Source: Candidatus Pacearchaeota archaeon (GTDB taxonomy: Archaea > Nanobdellota > Nanobdellia > Pacearchaeales > GW2011-AR1). Taken from it: 11,420 bases of DNA. Every line of letters starts with the position of its first letter. The stretch's first letter is position 1. The DNA is taken from assembly GCA_014728745.1 (NCBI GenBank), contig WJLC01000079.1, positions 1 through 11,420 of the forward strand, given 5' to 3'. The notes beneath the pieces were generated by a model. The model saw nothing but the letters and a program-made list of their open reading frames with translations, searched no databases and was not told the origin of the DNA. Below are positions 5,830-11,420 of the stretch, piece by piece. Both the position numbers and the translations under genes were made by a program.

Positions 5830-7545
5830 TTAGTTGAAGTTGTAAGCGTTGCTTGATGGGAAATATATTTTTCCTATGCTTGTGTTAATTCCTACCCAGT
5901 AGCCTTTTCCAGGATTAAAATTGTCACCGGATTTGTTTAAGGTGTTTCCATTACTATCTAGTATTGTTGAATAACATCCTGAAAGACTATCTTGAAGAGC
6001 GTTTTCTCCAAGTATGTTTAACAATCCATAATGACCAATTAAATTCCATCCAGGAATAACCACTGTTTCTGGAGGTGTGCTTGCAGCTATTAGTTTATCT
6101 CCATAACCTTTTAATGTGTCTGCATTGCTTAAATTAAGCCAGTATGCTTTACCAGGCTCAACTGTATCTAAATCTCCATCTCCATTCTTTCTGCTCTTAA
6201 ACCATCTGTTTGAAGATGTTGAACTGTCGTATTGATAACTCCATACAGCATATTCAGGTCCATCAACTAATGAGTTTTCAAGATCATTAAGAAATACATT
6301 CTCAATGCTAGAGTCTTTTGGAACTACTGGAATAGAAACCAAATTCCATCCAGGAACAAGATCAATTTTCCAGCTCCATACTGTTGTATTGAAACTGTAG
6401 TATTCATAATCTGTCCCATTATCAACTCTAACAACCATTAGATTGATCCCACTCTCATTATTTGGAACATTATTCCAAGTCACAACACAGTCATCTGCAT
6501 TTCCTGAAACATCCATTCCTGAAACTTCTATTCTTTCATTACAAGAAACTCCTCCAGTGAGATTTGTTGCAAATGAGTTAGCAACACTTCCCTCATAAGG
6601 AGTAAAATTAGCATCTAGATTTTCCAATGCCATAACTTCTTGAGCCGGTAGTATCATAGGATTAACAACAGTTATTTCAAGAGAATCTACACAACTCTCT
6701 GTTCCATCATTAACTACAACACTGACATTGTAAACTCCAGCAGATGTAAAAGTGTAATTTGCAGGATTTCCTACATCATTATTGCCATCATCAAAATCCC
6801 AATTGTATTGAAGTGAATCAACAACATCACTTGCATTCTCATAAAGGTTTGTTGGCTCTCCAACTGCATAATCTGTAAATGCATTTATACCATTACAAAC
6901 CGGAGCAACATTTGAAATGTTCACGCTTGAGCTTGCTTCATCAGAGTTCCCAGCATAATCTTTGACTCTTACTTTAACTGTCTGCAATGCGGGTCCACTA
7001 GGACAAGTGAAGTTTTTAGTAACCCCTGTCCCATCATCATAGCTTCCATCATTGTCAACATCCCATTCATACAATGCAATTCCTGTCTCATTATCAAATG
7101 AATTTGATGCATCTAATGTTACATTAGAGCCTTCATTGCACATGTATGGTTCTCCAGCAGCTAAAGTTGCAACGGGATTTGTGTTGTCGATTGTGAAGTT
7201 TCCAGATAAGCTTTCATTATCAGTATCATACAATCTTAGGCAATAAACACCATCAGATTTACTGGATGTGTCCCAGCTGTATGTTTTTACAGTTTCATTA
7301 AAACTACCTATTAAGGTTGCCCATGGATTGCCGCTTTCGCATCCACCTTCTTTTTCCTGAAGGTATAATCCTGGGTGTCCCACTGTATTTGTCCAATTAA
7401 TAAGATAGCTATCTCCAGAGATGTTAGCATTAGTAGCAGGAGTGACAAAATTAACACCACTGATTGCAGCACTAGCAAAGCTAACAAGGCTTATGCCTAG
7501 AACTAAGACCAATACTGTCATCAAACTTAGTGTTATTTTTTTCAT
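5830..7545 (-). CDS. Secreted cell-surface protein with PKD-like domains and C-terminal GWNL modules
   Basis: 571 residues. Sec signal peptide 1-26 (MKKITLSLMT..., cut near FASA/A). Domain 1 (about 29-120) is Ig-like with INWT and SWDTSSKSDGVYCLRLYD. Two PKD-like domains follow: about 123-210 with YEWDVDNDGSYDDG, and about 213-295 with YNWDFDDGNNDVGN and the usual GVYNVSVVVNDG strand. After a less clear region (296-395) come two related modules: PGWNLVSIPV...EPGKAYWLNLS (398-472) and PGWNLIGHYG...NPGKGYWVGIN (498-554). About 20 N-x-S/T sequons indicate heavy glycosylation. No C-terminal membrane helix is visible, so it is either released or held by other surface proteins. A strong Shine-Dalgarno and a separate TATA promoter suggest high expression, and an S-layer-like or adhesin role is plausible. 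No enzymatic motif was seen. Confidence 0.88.
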   Translation of the reverse strand: MKKITLSLMTVLVLVLGISLVSFASAAISGVNFVTPATNANISGDSYLINWTNTVGHPGLYLQEKEGGCESGNPWATLIGSFNETVKTYSWDTSSKSDGVYCLRLYDTDNESLSGNFTIDNTNPVATLAAGEPYMCNEGSNVTLDASNSFDNETGIALYEWDVDNDGSYDDGTGVTKNFTCPSGPALQTVKVRVKDYAGNSDEASSSVNISNVAPVCNGINAFTDYAVGEPTNLYENASDVVDSLQYNWDFDDGNNDVGNPANYTFTSAGVYNVSVVVNDGTESCVDSLEITVVNPMILPAQEVMALENLDANFTPYEGSVANSFATNLTGGVSCNERIEVSGMDVSGNADDCVVTWNNVPNNESGINLMVVRVDNGTDYEYYSFNTTVWSWKIDLVPGWNLVSIPVVPKDSSIENVFLNDLENSLVDGPEYAVWSYQYDSSTSSNRWFKSRKNGDGDLDTVEPGKAYWLNLSNADTLKGYGDKLIAASTPPETVVIPGWNLIGHYGLLNILGENALQDSLSGCYSTILDSNGNTLNKSGDNFNPGKGYWVGINTSIGKIYFPSSNAYNFN

Positions 7546-7552
7546 TTTTTAT

Positions 7553-7561
7553 ACCTCCTTT
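7553..7561 (-). promoter_or_regulatory. Strong Shine-Dalgarno of the surface-protein gene
   Basis: AAAGGAGGT on the minus strand, 7 nt upstream of the ATG at 7545. It is a near-perfect match to the 16S anti-SD and fixes the start codon, ruling out longer in-frame candidates. Confidence 0.85.
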
Positions 7562-7648
7562 CAGCTGTATAATCTTTTTTAAGTGTGAATAACATACTTT
7601 TAGAACAAAACAACATTCCCTTACCCATGTTAATTCCAGAGTAGTTTC

Positions 7649-7658
7649 ATTTATAAGA
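7649..7658 (-). promoter_or_regulatory. TATA box of the surface-protein gene
   Basis: TCTTATAAAT on the minus strand. Initiation about 26 nt downstream (near 7627) would leave an untranslated leader of about 80 nt carrying the Shine-Dalgarno, a contrast with the leaderless neighbours. Confidence 0.55.
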
Positions 7659-7714
7659 ATTATTGTCCAATACAACCATATTTATTTTTTATTACTAACC
7701 CTAAATGAATTTTT

Positions 7715-7744
7715 GGCTGTTTTAAAAAGGAAATATTAAAAAAT
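7715..7744 (-). terminator. Oligo-T terminator after the nuclease gene
   Basis: Directly after the nuclease stop the minus strand reads TTTTTTAATATTTCCTTTTT, two T-runs of the kind at which archaeal transcription ends. It lies upstream of the next gene's TATA box, so the two genes are separate units. Confidence 0.5.
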
Positions 7745-8488
7745 TTATTCAATTTCTTTCCAAGAAACAAGCAGATTATTAGAGTCTCTTAAAAATATAG
7801 TATCTTTTTGATTATCATTGATTTCAATGTCAACTATTATTTTTTCTCTTTTAGGAAGTATGCTGTTTAACTCAAAGACATCTCTGCCCTCTGCTTTTAC
7901 AGTCCACTTTCTTAAATCACATTTATCTGAACACATATTCTCTATATAGATTTCTTCTTGAGAGGTTATTCTTGTATGAATGCAATTACTGCATGAATGA
8001 TTGCTTGGTTTGCATAGGTTTTTTCTACTTTCAATGCATTTTTCCCAAGCATCTTTAAATTCATTGTAATAAGGGGTTCTTCCAGAAGGAAAGTAATAAT
8101 TTGCAAACCCTTTTTCAATTAATTCTTTGTTAATGTTAGTGTTATTTAAGAAAATATATGCCAGCAGTCTGTTGTATTTGTCATATCTTTCTTGGCCAAA
8201 TTCAAGTCTTACACTTTTGTTTTGAATTCTCTGCTCTAAATAACTTTTAGCTTCTTTATAATATTCTTCTCCTTTTTCAGGAGAATTTATTCCAAGCAAC
8301 CTTATTGACTCCTGCAATTCTTTTGATTTTGGAACAATTGTATCTCCATCAATTACTCTTTCAACCTCAACTGTTTGAGTGTCTGTGAAGAAATTAATTA
8401 GAAAATTATCAATGAAATAGTAATTAATCGCAAAAAACAAGAAAATTACTATAATCAAAAGAGTTAGATACTTTTTTTGTTTTCTCAT
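7745..8488 (-). CDS. Membrane-tethered thermonuclease (SNase-like) with lamin-tail-like C-terminus
   Basis: 247 residues. One N-terminal membrane helix (about 7-34) anchors the protein, with the catalytic part outside. The SNase fold (about 38-135) is clear: RVIDGDT, IRLLGINSPE, RYDKYNRLLAYIF and LIEKGFANYY. Aligned by motif to staphylococcal nuclease, D49 matches D21, R63 R35, E71 E43 and R107 R87; the calcium ligand D40 is N68 here. A cysteine-containing linker (C151, C159, C166, C169) leads to a domain at about 170-245 with EEIYIENMCSDKCDLRKWTV and TIFLRDSNNLLVSW, a pattern like lamin-tail (LTD) domains that often follow secreted nucleases. Likely role: cutting extracellular DNA or RNA for nucleotide supply or defence. 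The TATA box about 26 nt upstream of the ATG points to a leaderless mRNA. The nuclease call is firm, the LTD call moderate. Confidence 0.9.
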   Translation of the reverse strand: MRKQKKYLTLLIIVIFLFFAINYYFIDNFLINFFTDTQTVEVERVIDGDTIVPKSKELQESIRLLGINSPEKGEEYYKEAKSYLEQRIQNKSVRLEFGQERYDKYNRLLAYIFLNNTNINKELIEKGFANYYFPSGRTPYYNEFKDAWEKCIESRKNLCKPSNHSCSNCIHTRITSQEEIYIENMCSDKCDLRKWTVKAEGRDVFELNSILPKREKIIVDIEINDNQKDTIFLRDSNNLLVSWKEIE

Positions 8489-8509
8489 TTTAAATTAATG
8501 AAGTTGTTT

Positions 8510-8518
8510 TTTATAAAG
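8510..8518 (-). promoter_or_regulatory. TATA box of the nuclease gene (divergent promoter pair)
   Basis: CTTTATAAA on the minus strand, centred about 26 nt upstream of the ATG at 8488, indicating a leaderless transcript. It lies back to back with the plus-strand TATA box at 8540-8547 in an 80-nt intergenic space. Confidence 0.65.
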
Positions 8519-8539
8519 AATTATTTGATCTACAATACA

Positions 8540-8547
8540 TTTAAATA
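8540..8547 (+). promoter_or_regulatory. TATA-like box of the 80-residue protein gene
   Basis: TTTAAATA centred about 25 nt upstream of the ATG at 8569. No Shine-Dalgarno precedes the ATG, so the mRNA is probably leaderless. Confidence 0.6.
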
Positions 8548-8568
8548 ATCTAAAAATTCCAAACTTTT

Positions 8569-8811
8569 ATGGCATGGAAAACATATTTGATTCTGTACTT
8601 TGGAACAGATGGAAAAAAGCCAACTGACACAGCCCAAGATTTAGAAAACCTAGGATTTAGCACTGAGTTTGGTTCTGTGGATTTTATTTACAGTTGGGAA
8701 GAAAAACCATCTAAGGAGCAGGTTTTAGGGCTTGCAGACAAAGTTGCAGATGCTTTAGCAGAAAGCGGAGCAGTATTTAATATAGATACTAGAAAAGACA
8801 GCAACGAGTAA
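8569..8811 (+). CDS. Small protein of unknown function, possible ferredoxin-like alpha/beta fold
   Basis: 80 residues, soluble, acidic, no signal peptide, no cysteine. Not recognised as a named family, although similar short archaeal proteins beginning (K)TYLILYF come to mind from memory. Predicted elements in order: strand TYLILYF (5-11), helix TDTAQDLENLGF (19-30), strands around TEFGSVDFIYSW (32-43), helix SKEQVLGLADKVADALAES (48-66), strand AVFNIDT (68-74). This beta-alpha-beta-beta-alpha-beta order fits an ACT/ferredoxin-like small domain. It is reliable as a gene because the TATA-to-ATG spacing is right, codon use matches its neighbours and a T-rich terminator follows. It is divergent from the nuclease and convergent with the tRNA gene, so context says nothing of its role. 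Confidence 0.75.
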   Translation: MAWKTYLILYFGTDGKKPTDTAQDLENLGFSTEFGSVDFIYSWEEKPSKEQVLGLADKVADALAESGAVFNIDTRKDSNE

Positions 8812-8814
8812 ATA

Positions 8815-8838
8815 ATTTTTACCTTTATTTTTTTATTG
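8815..8838 (+). terminator. T-rich terminator after the 80-residue protein gene
   Basis: AATTTTTACC followed by TTTATTTTTTTATT starts 4 nt after the stop codon on the plus strand, a typical archaeal oligo-T terminator without a hairpin. Confidence 0.55.
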
Positions 8839-8917
8839 GAATTTTCTTAGTTACATATATTTTATTGGGTTTTAATGGTATTTTATCCAAGAATTTTATG
8901 TTATTTTATTTGTTTAA

Positions 8918-9001
8918 TGCGAGGGACAGGATTCGAACCTGCGTAAGCACTAAGCTACAGCCTCTTAAGGGCTGCCTGTTTGACCACTCCAGCACCCTCG
9001 C
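8918..9001 (-). tRNA. tRNA-Leu (anticodon UAA)
   Basis: Read on the minus strand. Acceptor GCGAGGG pairs with CCCTCGC; a short D stem CTG/CAG encloses a D loop with GGTC; anticodon stem CAGCC/GGCTG has loop CTTAAGA (anticodon TAA at 8965-8967, reading UUA codons); a long variable arm (AGC...GCT stem) shows class II type; the T arm is GCAGG TTCGAAT CCTGT. The discriminator is A, as leucine tRNAs need. The CCA end is not encoded and there is no intron. Its 3' end faces the 80-residue gene and its 5' end faces argS. Confidence 0.97.
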
Positions 9002-9011
9002 TTATTGATTA

Positions 9012-9075
9012 ATGCCTAATTATGCCTTTATGCCTGATTAGACAATAAATCCCTTATAAATCTTTTAGCATGCCT
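9012..9075. repeat. Four ATGCCT repeats in the tRNA-argS divergent control region
   Basis: ATGCCT occurs at 9012-9017, 9022-9027, 9030-9035 and 9070-9075; the first three are spaced 10 and 8 nt apart and flanked by GATTA copies (9007-9011 and 9036-9040). They lie between two divergent genes, one for a tRNA and one for a tRNA synthetase. They may be operator sites or a chance expansion. The minus-strand copies (AGGCAT) surround the place where the tRNA promoter must be. Confidence 0.5.
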
Positions 9076-9130
9076 ATCTTATAAAGATTGTTATGTGGTG
9101 GGATGTGCAAACATGTGTAGATTTGGTAAG

Positions 9131-9139
9131 TTTTATAAT
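9131..9139 (+). promoter_or_regulatory. TATA box supporting the argS start at 9161
   Basis: TTTTATAAT centred 26 nt upstream of the ATG at 9161 suggests a leaderless argS mRNA. Another TATA-like stretch (CTTATAAAG, 9079-9087) could drive a transcript with a leader of about 50 nt. Confidence 0.55.
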
Positions 9140-9160
9140 GTGCATTTATCTTTATATGTT

Positions 9161-10879
9161 ATGAAAAAATTGGTGGTAGATATACTTGTTAAGGCTCTTC
9201 CAGAGATGGATATAAAGCTGGAAAAAGAAGAAATTGAGTCAATGGTAGAAGTCCCTCCTCAATTAGATATGGGTGACTACTCCTTTCCTTGCTTTGCTTT
9301 TGCAGAGAAACTAAAAAGGTCTCCGCACGAGATTGCATTGGAATTAAGAGAGAAAATAGGCAATATTTCTGAGCTTGATTTTGAGAGTGTTGATGTAATG
9401 GATGGTTATGTGAATTTTATTTTTGAAAGACAGAGCATGGCAAGAAAAGTTGTATGGGATGCAATCAATGACAAGGCAGATTATGGTTCTAGCAAAATAG
9501 GAAAAGGCAAGAAAATAGTTGTGGAATTCTCTTCACCGAATGTAGCAAAGCCTTTTGGAATAGGTCATTTAAGATCAACAATAATTGGAAATTCTTTAGC
9601 AAATATTGCAGATTTTGTTGGATACAAAGTAAAGAAAGTAAATTACTTAGGAGACTGGGGAAGCCAGTTTGGAAAATTAATTGCAGCATTTGAAGAGATT
9701 GGAGATGAAGACAAGCTCATGAAAGATTCTATGGATTATATGTTGAAGCTTTATGTTAAGGCTAACAAATACAAAAAGTATGAAAAGCTTGGCCACGAAA
9801 CTTTTCAAAGACTGGAAAACAAGGACAGAAAAGCACTAATGATGTGGAAAGTTTTTAGGAATTTAAGCATAGATGAGTTTGAAAAAATTTACAACACTTT
9901 TAAAATAAAATTTGATGAATTTTCAGGAGAGTCTCAATCAGTGAAATATACTGGCAGAGTTATTGAAGAATTGAAAAAGAAAAAATTGCTTAAGAAAAGC
10001 AAGGGTGCAATGATTGTGGATTTGAAAAAATATGATTTAGGTGTTGTTTTGATTCAAAAAACAGATGGCACAACTCTTTATGCAACAAGAGATATTGCAG
10101 AGGCGATAAGAAGATATGAAAAATATAAATTTGATGAAATGATTTACGAAGTTGGGCAAGAGCAGAATCTTTACTTTAAGCAGATTTTTAAGGTTCTTGA
10201 ATTAATGGGTTATGATTGGGCAAAGGTGTGCCAGCATGTTTCACACGGATTGTATTTGGATAAAGACGGAAAGAAATTCGCAACAAGAAAAGGAAAAACA
10301 ATTCTCATGGAAGATATTCTTGAAAAAACTAAAAAACTGACTGCAAAGGAAATTAAAAAGAGATGGCCTAAAGTAAGTAAAAAAGAGTTGCAAAGAAGAG
10401 CATTGATTGTGGCAATTGCTGCAATTTTTTACGGAGATTTGAAAAACAACAGAAAAAAAGACATGGTTTTTGACTTAAAGAAATTCACTTCTTTTGAAGG
10501 CAATACTGGACCTTATCTTCTTTATACTTATGCAAGAGCTAGTTCTATTTTAGAAAAAGCTAACACAAAAAAAGGAAATTCCAAAATAAAGATTGATAGT
10601 GTTGAGGAAATAGGAGACCTAATGCCAAAAGAGTTTGAGCTAGTAAAAGAACTCTCATTATTTTTAGACAAAGTTCAGGAATCTTTTAACAAACTAAATC
10701 CTTCAGTTGTTGCAGCTTATTGTTATGATGTTTGCCAGACATTCAATGAGTTTTATCATTGCTGCCCTGTGATTGGATCTGAAAATGTTGGTTTCAGGCT
10801 TGCTTTAGTCGAGGCATTCAGGCAAACCCTGAGAAACGCCTTGAGATTGCTTGGAATAGATGTTCTTGAAGAGATGTAA
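9161..10879 (+). CDS. argS: Arginyl-tRNA synthetase
   Basis: 572 residues, cytoplasmic class I aminoacyl-tRNA synthetase charging tRNA-Arg with arginine using ATP; it requires the tRNA for activation. N-terminal tRNA-binding domain at about 1-90, with PPQLDMGDYSFPCFAFAE and a strand ending GYVNFIF; catalytic core from VEFSSPNVAKPFGIGHLRST (121-140), where the HIGH box reads GIGH (133-136); NYLGDWGSQFGKL (161-173); TLYATRDIAEAI (305-316); KMSKS counterpart FATRKGK (373-379); and a C-terminal DALR anticodon-binding domain beginning at GNTGPYLLYTYARA (447-460). The length is normal. The EFSSPN.AKPF form resembles bacterial/eukaryotic-type ArgRS more than Pyrococcus-type. An in-frame GTG at 9095 would add 22 residues not typical of the family; 9161 is preferred because of the TATA box 26 nt upstream. 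Confidence 0.97.
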   Translation: MKKLVVDILVKALPEMDIKLEKEEIESMVEVPPQLDMGDYSFPCFAFAEKLKRSPHEIALELREKIGNISELDFESVDVMDGYVNFIFERQSMARKVVWDAINDKADYGSSKIGKGKKIVVEFSSPNVAKPFGIGHLRSTIIGNSLANIADFVGYKVKKVNYLGDWGSQFGKLIAAFEEIGDEDKLMKDSMDYMLKLYVKANKYKKYEKLGHETFQRLENKDRKALMMWKVFRNLSIDEFEKIYNTFKIKFDEFSGESQSVKYTGRVIEELKKKKLLKKSKGAMIVDLKKYDLGVVLIQKTDGTTLYATRDIAEAIRRYEKYKFDEMIYEVGQEQNLYFKQIFKVLELMGYDWAKVCQHVSHGLYLDKDGKKFATRKGKTILMEDILEKTKKLTAKEIKKRWPKVSKKELQRRALIVAIAAIFYGDLKNNRKKDMVFDLKKFTSFEGNTGPYLLYTYARASSILEKANTKKGNSKIKIDSVEEIGDLMPKEFELVKELSLFLDKVQESFNKLNPSVVAAYCYDVCQTFNEFYHCCPVIGSENVGFRLALVEAFRQTLRNALRLLGIDVLEEM

Positions 10880-10918
10880 AAATCAAAACTCTCTAAAAAT
10901 AAAAAATTCTTGCAAAAC

Positions 10919-10928
10919 TTTTATATAT
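10919..10928 (+). promoter_or_regulatory. TATA box of the lysine-rich protein gene
   Basis: TTTTATATAT, with expected initiation near 10949, gives a short leader of about 18 nt that just contains the Shine-Dalgarno. It shows that this gene is transcribed separately from argS. Confidence 0.65.
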
Positions 10929-10953
10929 GTAGAAATATTTGTTTAATCATTAA

Positions 10954-10963
10954 AAAGGAGGGT
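10954..10963 (+). promoter_or_regulatory. Strong Shine-Dalgarno of the lysine-rich protein gene
   Basis: AAAGGAGGGT lies 3-4 nt before the ATG at 10967. It selects this start over the in-frame ATG six codons further on, and with the strong TATA box suggests high expression. Confidence 0.8.
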
Positions 10964-10966
10964 AAT

Positions 10967-11420
10967 ATGGTTAGGTGTAAAAAGATGAATGAGGAGAGCT
11001 TTGCAAAAATGCATAAGGTTCTTATTGCGACAGGAGAACTCATTAGATCAAAGCAAGAAGAGAAGCAAGGTGTTTTGGATGAGTTCGCTGCAGAAAGCAA
11101 AAGATTTTTCTTTGGAAAGATTTCTGAAAAAGCCCTGGCTTCGTCAGTAAAAAAGACAAACAAGGAGCTTAAGAGATTGAACAAAGAAATAAGAAATGCA
11201 GTTTCTAAGGTAAAAAAGACTGCAGATAGAATCGAAAAGCAGGCTTCAAAGCAGACCCCAATTGGATATAGAGCTACACTTTCTGGAATTAGTGGTGGAA
11301 GCAAGAAAAAGTCTAAGAAAAAGTCTAAGAAGAAGGCTAAGAAAAAGACTAAGAAGAAAACTAGAAAAAAGAAATCTAGTATAAAAAAGACAAAAGCAAA
11401 GAAAAAGACCACTAAGAAAA
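10967..11420 (+). CDS. Lysine-rich-tail protein, histone-H1-like C-terminus (partial at window edge)
   Basis: Open from 10967 to the end of the window (151 codons, no stop), so the C-terminus is missing. Residues 1-95 look helical and charged, with heptad-like stretches (SVKKTNKELKRLNKEIRNAV and KVKKTADRIEKQ), probably a coiled coil or helical hairpin. A short hinge QTPIGYRATLSGISGGS follows. From residue 113 the chain is a tail of KKKS, KKKA and KKKT units: 26 Lys and 1 Arg in the last 39 visible residues. Such tails bind nucleic acid by charge, as in histone H1 and bacterial HU-fused or Hc1-like proteins, so a chromatin or RNA-binding role is plausible but not shown. No membrane segment or signal peptide is present, and the helical part matches no family I can name. 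Promoter and Shine-Dalgarno are strong. Confidence 0.85.
   Translation, partial: MVRCKKMNEESFAKMHKVLIATGELIRSKQEEKQGVLDEFAAESKRFFFGKISEKALASSVKKTNKELKRLNKEIRNAVSKVKKTADRIEKQASKQTPIGYRATLSGISGGSKKKSKKKSKKKAKKKTKKKTRKKKSSIKKTKAKKKTTKK

Noticed and set aside
7481..7675. Open frame of 64 codons overlapping the start of the 571-residue surface protein gene on the same strand
   Set aside because: It overlaps the promoter region, the Shine-Dalgarno and the signal-peptide codons in another frame, and its product has no recognisable features.
7745..8488. Nuclease as part of a mobile element or restriction system
   Set aside because: It has an N-terminal membrane anchor and an extracellular domain layout, with no transposase, inverted repeats or methyltransferase nearby.
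9095..9160. In-frame GTG start giving a 22-residue N-terminal extension of ArgRS
   Set aside because: The extension is unlike ArgRS N-termini, lacks a suitable Shine-Dalgarno, and a TATA box sits at the right distance for the ATG at 9161.
10921..11412. Long open frame on the minus strand opposite the lysine-rich gene
   Set aside because: Its Phe/Leu-rich product is the mirror of the AAG/AAA repeats; the plus-strand frame has a TATA box, a Shine-Dalgarno and sensible helical sequence.

Overview
The window is AT-rich and looks like a chromosomal segment of an archaeon, most likely a DPANN-type lineage (Woesearchaeota/Pacearchaeota-like; this placement is inference). The archaeal signs are class III (type IV prepilin) signal peptides, an archaeal-type pilus ATPase, an SRP 7S RNA on its own TATA promoter, many start codons about 25-26 nt downstream of a TATA-like box (leaderless mRNAs), oligo-T terminators, and a tRNA-Leu gene without an encoded CCA end. 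The only housekeeping protein is arginyl-tRNA synthetase.

Layout. Positions 24-4489 (minus strand, read right to left) hold a type IV pilus-like locus: a KRG/Q-type prepilin-like protein, three prepilins with class III signals, a KKA/Q-type pilin-like protein, and the assembly ATPase, whose expected TadC/FlaJ-like partner would lie beyond the left edge. Positions 4541-4797 encode a short SRP RNA (minus strand) whose helix 6 seems nearly absent and whose helix 8 loop is not the usual GGAA. Positions 4869-7545 hold two exported proteins (minus strand): a membrane-anchored protein with a CGDGIC six-cysteine motif and an acidic linker, and a 571-residue cell-surface protein with two PKD-like domains, two C-terminal GWNL modules and about 20 N-glycosylation sequons. 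Positions 7745-8488 (minus) encode a membrane-tethered SNase-type nuclease with a lamin-tail-like C-terminus. Divergent from it is a small conserved-looking 80-residue protein (8569-8811, plus). A tRNA-Leu(UAA) (8918-9001, minus) faces away from argS (9161-10879, plus). The window ends inside a gene (10967 onwards, plus) for a helical protein with a histone-H1-like lysine-rich tail; it is open to the window edge.

How the parts fit. From 24 to 8488 everything on the minus strand concerns the cell surface: pilus subunits and motor, the RNA of the particle that targets such proteins to the membrane, two large exported proteins and an exported nuclease. In a small-genome, partner-dependent archaeon this would fit attachment and nutrient scavenging, but that is an inference. 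Two modes of translation start are visible: leaderless starts for several genes, and a strong Shine-Dalgarno for the 571-residue surface protein and the lysine-rich protein, which may mark highly expressed genes.
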